Made by a program: the position numbers and the translations under genes
The notes under the pieces: model-generated
Seen by the model: only the letters and a program-made list of their open reading frames with translations
Databases searched by the model: none
What the model was told of the DNA's origin: nothing
In this document: piece by piece, positions 5,318-7,444 of the stretch
Numbering within the stretch: position 1 is the stretch's first letter
How the letters are laid out: every line of letters begins with the position of its first letter
Assembly (NCBI GenBank): GCA_938030645.1
Contig: CALHHQ010000161.1
Coordinates: 1-7,444 of the forward strand
Direction: 5' to 3'
Source: an uncultured Rhizobiaceae group bacterium
GTDB taxonomy: Bacteria; Pseudomonadota; Alphaproteobacteria; Rhizobiales; Rhizobiaceae
DNA length: 7,444 nt

Positions 5318-6733
5318 ATGGCATTAGCAGACCTGAAAGAAGAAGTTCGCAATGATGATGGTATCGCAACTGCCGTCGGCATTTTGAAACAGCGTTTTGG
5401 AGACAAGCTTCAAACGAATGCATCACTTCTAGAACAGCACAGCCACACCACCACTTATATACCGAGCCAATTGCCTGACGCGGTTGTATTTGCCGAATCC
5501 ACTGAAGACGTTCAGCAAGTCGTTCGTGTATGTGCGGAACACAAAGTCCCAGTCATTGCATTTGGCACAGGAACCTCGCTTGAGGGCGGGGTGAACGCGC
5601 CAGCGGGTGGAATATCCATCGACCTTCTGCGCATGAACAAGGTTTTGTCCGTCAATGCTGAAGACTTGGATGTGACGCTTCAACCTGGTGTCACACGGGA
5701 AGACTTGAACATCGCCTTGCGCGACCAAGGTTTGTTTTTTCCAATTGATCCAGGTGCGAATGCGAGTCTTGGTGGCATGGCTGCTACACGCGCATCGGGT
5801 ACCAACGCCGTTCGTTACGGAACAATGCGCGACAATGTTATTAATCTGACTGTGGTTATGCCGGATGGATCAGTTGTGAAAACTGCCGGACGAGCGCGTA
5901 AGTCGTCTGCGGGTTATGACCTCACCCGCTTGATGGTTGGGTCGGAAGGGACACTCGGCATTATCACAGAATTGACGCTGCGATTGCACGGCATCCCTGA
6001 GAATATTTCCTCTGGCATTTGTCAGTTTGAAACTGTTGAAGACGCTTGCAACGCAACCATTATGGCTATGCAAATCGGTTTGCCTCTCGCGCGGATTGAA
6101 TTGCTTGATACGCCAATGACAGATGCTATCAATCAATACTCCAATATGAATATGGAACTGAAGCCAACGCTCATGTTGGAGTTTCATGGAACTGACAAAG
6201 GCGTCGCCGAGCAAACCGAAATGTTCGGCGAAATTGCAGCGGAACTTGGTGGTACACCCATCGAATGGGTTAATACTGTCGAAGAGCGGAACAAGCTTTG
6301 GAAAGCACGACACGATGCCTATCCGGCCATGTTGGCCTACCGACCTGGAGCCCAAGGTATAGCCACAGATGCTTGCGTGCCGATTTCGAGACTGGCGGAA
6401 TGCGTTGCGGAGACAATAAATGATGTTGAAGAATTGAATTTGGTCGCTCCAATCGTTGGCCACGTAGGTGATGGTAATTTTCACGTGTCCCCACTGGTCA
6501 TGATGGAAGACGCCGATGAAGTTGCTCGTGCCGAAACGATGATTGAACGTTTGAATATGCGAACCATCGCCATGGAGGGAACTTGCACGGGGGAGCATGG
6601 TATTGGACAGGGAAAGCGCCGTTTCTTGAAAATTGAACACGGTGGAGGAGCTGACATCATGGCTGCCATAAAAAGGTCCATAGATCCTGACAACATCATG
6701 AATCCAGGCAAGGTTGTGACGCTGGGTGAGTAG
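5318..6733 (+). CDS. FAD-linked D-lactate dehydrogenase, cytochrome-type (GlcD/DLD family)
   Basis: It probably oxidises D-lactate or a similar D-2-hydroxyacid to the 2-oxoacid, passing electrons through FAD to the respiratory chain. The 471-residue protein has a PCMH-type FAD-binding domain (about 52-230): G-T-G-T-S-L-E-G-G (83-91), D-P-G-A-N-A-S-L-G-G-M (144-154), R-Y-G-T-M-R-D-N (167-173 region) and V-G-S-E-G-T-L-G-I (207-215). The C-terminal FAD-oxidase domain (about 231-468) has G-H-V-G-D-G-N-F-H (381-389) and G-T-C-T-G-E-H-G-I-G (421-430), whose histidines bind metal and substrate in the family. It ends with the usual D-P-x-N-I-M-N-P-G-K. The G-T-C-T-G-E-H-G form is typical of yeast Dld1/human LDHD-like enzymes. 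Glycolate oxidase subunit GlcD is the main alternative, but no glcE or glcF neighbour is present. There is no signal peptide; membrane association would be peripheral. A Shine-Dalgarno supports the ATG. The AsmA-family gene starts 31 bp downstream and may be co-transcribed. Confidence 0.93.
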   Translation: MALADLKEEVRNDDGIATAVGILKQRFGDKLQTNASLLEQHSHTTTYIPSQLPDAVVFAESTEDVQQVVRVCAEHKVPVIAFGTGTSLEGGVNAPAGGISIDLLRMNKVLSVNAEDLDVTLQPGVTREDLNIALRDQGLFFPIDPGANASLGGMAATRASGTNAVRYGTMRDNVINLTVVMPDGSVVKTAGRARKSSAGYDLTRLMVGSEGTLGIITELTLRLHGIPENISSGICQFETVEDACNATIMAMQIGLPLARIELLDTPMTDAINQYSNMNMELKPTLMLEFHGTDKGVAEQTEMFGEIAAELGGTPIEWVNTVEERNKLWKARHDAYPAMLAYRPGAQGIATDACVPISRLAECVAETINDVEELNLVAPIVGHVGDGNFHVSPLVMMEDADEVARAETMIERLNMRTIAMEGTCTGEHGIGQGKRRFLKIEHGGGADIMAAIKRSIDPDNIMNPGKVVTLGE

Positions 6734-6752
6734 GGAGTTTTAGACTTTTCAT

Positions 6753-6758
6753 GAGGGG
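6753..6758 (+). promoter_or_regulatory. Ribosome binding site supporting a TTG start for the AsmA-family gene
   Basis: GAGGGG is 6 nt before TTG 6765. The same frame has a stop (TAG) at 6741-6743 and no ATG or GTG between, so this TTG is the only well-placed start. Confidence 0.6.
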
Positions 6759-6764
6759 CAAGAT

Positions 6765-7444
6765 TTGATCCGTTTTTTTGTCTTCTTGGGCAGTTTGCTT
6801 GTCATCGCGCTTCTGGCTGCGTTGTTTGCTCCCCCATTTATCGATTGGAACCAATACAAAACACGTTTTGAAAATGAAGCGTCACGTGTTCTAGGGCTGC
6901 CCGTCACCGTAGACGGTGACACAAGTGTTACTCTTCTTCCTCTGCCTTCTTTTACGTTTACAGATATGAAAGTCGGGCAAACGTCCGATGGTGTTCCTCT
7001 GTTGAAAGCAGAGAGTTTTACGATGAACGTTGAACTCGCGCCTTTGATGAAGGGCGAGGTCGTGATCGTTGATGTTCAGCTTCAAAAGCCGGTGTTCGAC
7101 GCGCGTTTGGACAATGAAGGCAATATAGAATGGCCCGATATCAAACAGCGTGCCCGTATTGATATTGATCGCGAAGATGTGGCGCTGGAAAATGTGAGCA
7201 TTGAAGATGGCGCATTGCGTTTGCGTGATGAGCGCTACAATCGTGAGTTTCTCGTTCGCAATATTGATGCGCAAGCATCTGCCCGCACATTGACGGGGCC
7301 TTGGCGCGCTGCGGGAACTTTGACTTATAAAAACCAGAAAGCGCGGATGCGCCTGACCACTGGCAAATGGCAGGACAATCAGTCAATCACCTTAAAATTG
7401 TTCGCCGAACTTCAATCCCAACCATACGATTTTTCTTTTGATGG
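6765..7444 (+). CDS. AsmA-family protein, N-terminal part; runs off the right edge
   Basis: The frame runs from TTG 6765 to the window end without a stop, giving 226 residues of a much longer protein (AsmA-like proteins usually have many hundreds of residues). Residues 4-22 form one hydrophobic inner-membrane anchor, followed by the family's P-P-F-I-D-W-N-Q-Y (23-31), the stretch R-V-L-G-L-P-V-T-V-D-G-D, and L-L-P-L-P-S-F-T-F-T-D-M-K-V-G. The rest alternates short strands in the usual repeating beta-rich pattern and would face the periplasm. AsmA/TamB-like proteins are tied to envelope lipid transport and outer-membrane assembly (family knowledge). The specific role here is not visible. The TTG start is supported by GAGGGG 6 nt upstream and by a stop codon upstream in frame. 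The dehydrogenase gene ends 31 bp before; no terminator lies between, so read-through is likely. Confidence 0.88.
   Translation, partial: MIRFFVFLGSLLVIALLAALFAPPFIDWNQYKTRFENEASRVLGLPVTVDGDTSVTLLPLPSFTFTDMKVGQTSDGVPLLKAESFTMNVELAPLMKGEVVIVDVQLQKPVFDARLDNEGNIEWPDIKQRARIDIDREDVALENVSIEDGALRLRDERYNREFLVRNIDAQASARTLTGPWRAAGTLTYKNQKARMRLTTGKWQDNQSITLKLFAELQSQPYDFSFD

Noticed and set aside
5314..5319. Perfect TATAAT
   Set aside because: It overlaps the dehydrogenase ATG just after a good Shine-Dalgarno. As a -10 box it would start transcription inside the coding region, so it is likely chance.
5870..6640. Open frame of 256 codons on the minus strand
   Set aside because: It lies wholly antisense to the conserved dehydrogenase gene and shows no family resemblance. 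It is a shadow of that gene's codon usage.
6751..6768. ATG start just before the AsmA-family gene
   Set aside because: It encodes only five codons before a TGA. The GAGGGG inside it serves better as the ribosome binding site for TTG 6765.

Overview
The window looks like chromosomal DNA from an alphaproteobacterium of middling GC content, probably of the Hyphomicrobiales/Rhodobacterales type. This rests on protein flavour only: a clan AA retropepsin-like protease, an AsmA-family protein with the N-terminus usual in this class, a CLC transporter and a betainyl-CoA-type thioesterase. No tRNA, rRNA, CRISPR array, insertion sequence, phage gene or integration site was seen. Gene density is high and gaps are short.

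Layout. Positions 1-1056 (+) hold a retropepsin-like aspartic protease whose frame is open to the left edge, so its start is probably outside the window. A 223-bp gap (1057-1279) follows. It contains four GCACA boxes spaced by about one, two and two helical turns, then several small inverted repeats. Next is a two-component pair (+): an OmpR/PhoB-type response regulator (1280-1996) overlapped by its sensor histidine kinase (about 1971-2987). The kinase gene ends 2 bp from the stop codon of a convergent gene.

On the minus strand, a small hot-dog thioesterase (5148-4660) is followed after 38 bp by a CLC chloride channel/antiporter with a C-terminal CBS-like tail (4621-2990), probably as one transcription unit. 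A divergent spacer (5149-5317) separates the thioesterase from a plus-strand FAD-linked D-lactate dehydrogenase of the cytochrome-linked type (5318-6733). Then comes an AsmA-family protein (from TTG 6765) that runs off the right edge.

How they work together. The only firm functional unit is the kinase/regulator pair. The phased repeats just upstream are a reasonable candidate for its own operator. The thioesterase and CLC genes may be co-transcribed, but no shared pathway is evident. The dehydrogenase would feed electrons from D-lactate (or a similar D-2-hydroxyacid) into the respiratory chain. Nothing here amounts to a clearly new multi-gene system. The points most worth a second look are the phased GCACA array, the unrecognised N-terminal region of the protease, and substitutions at conserved ion-path positions in the CLC protein.
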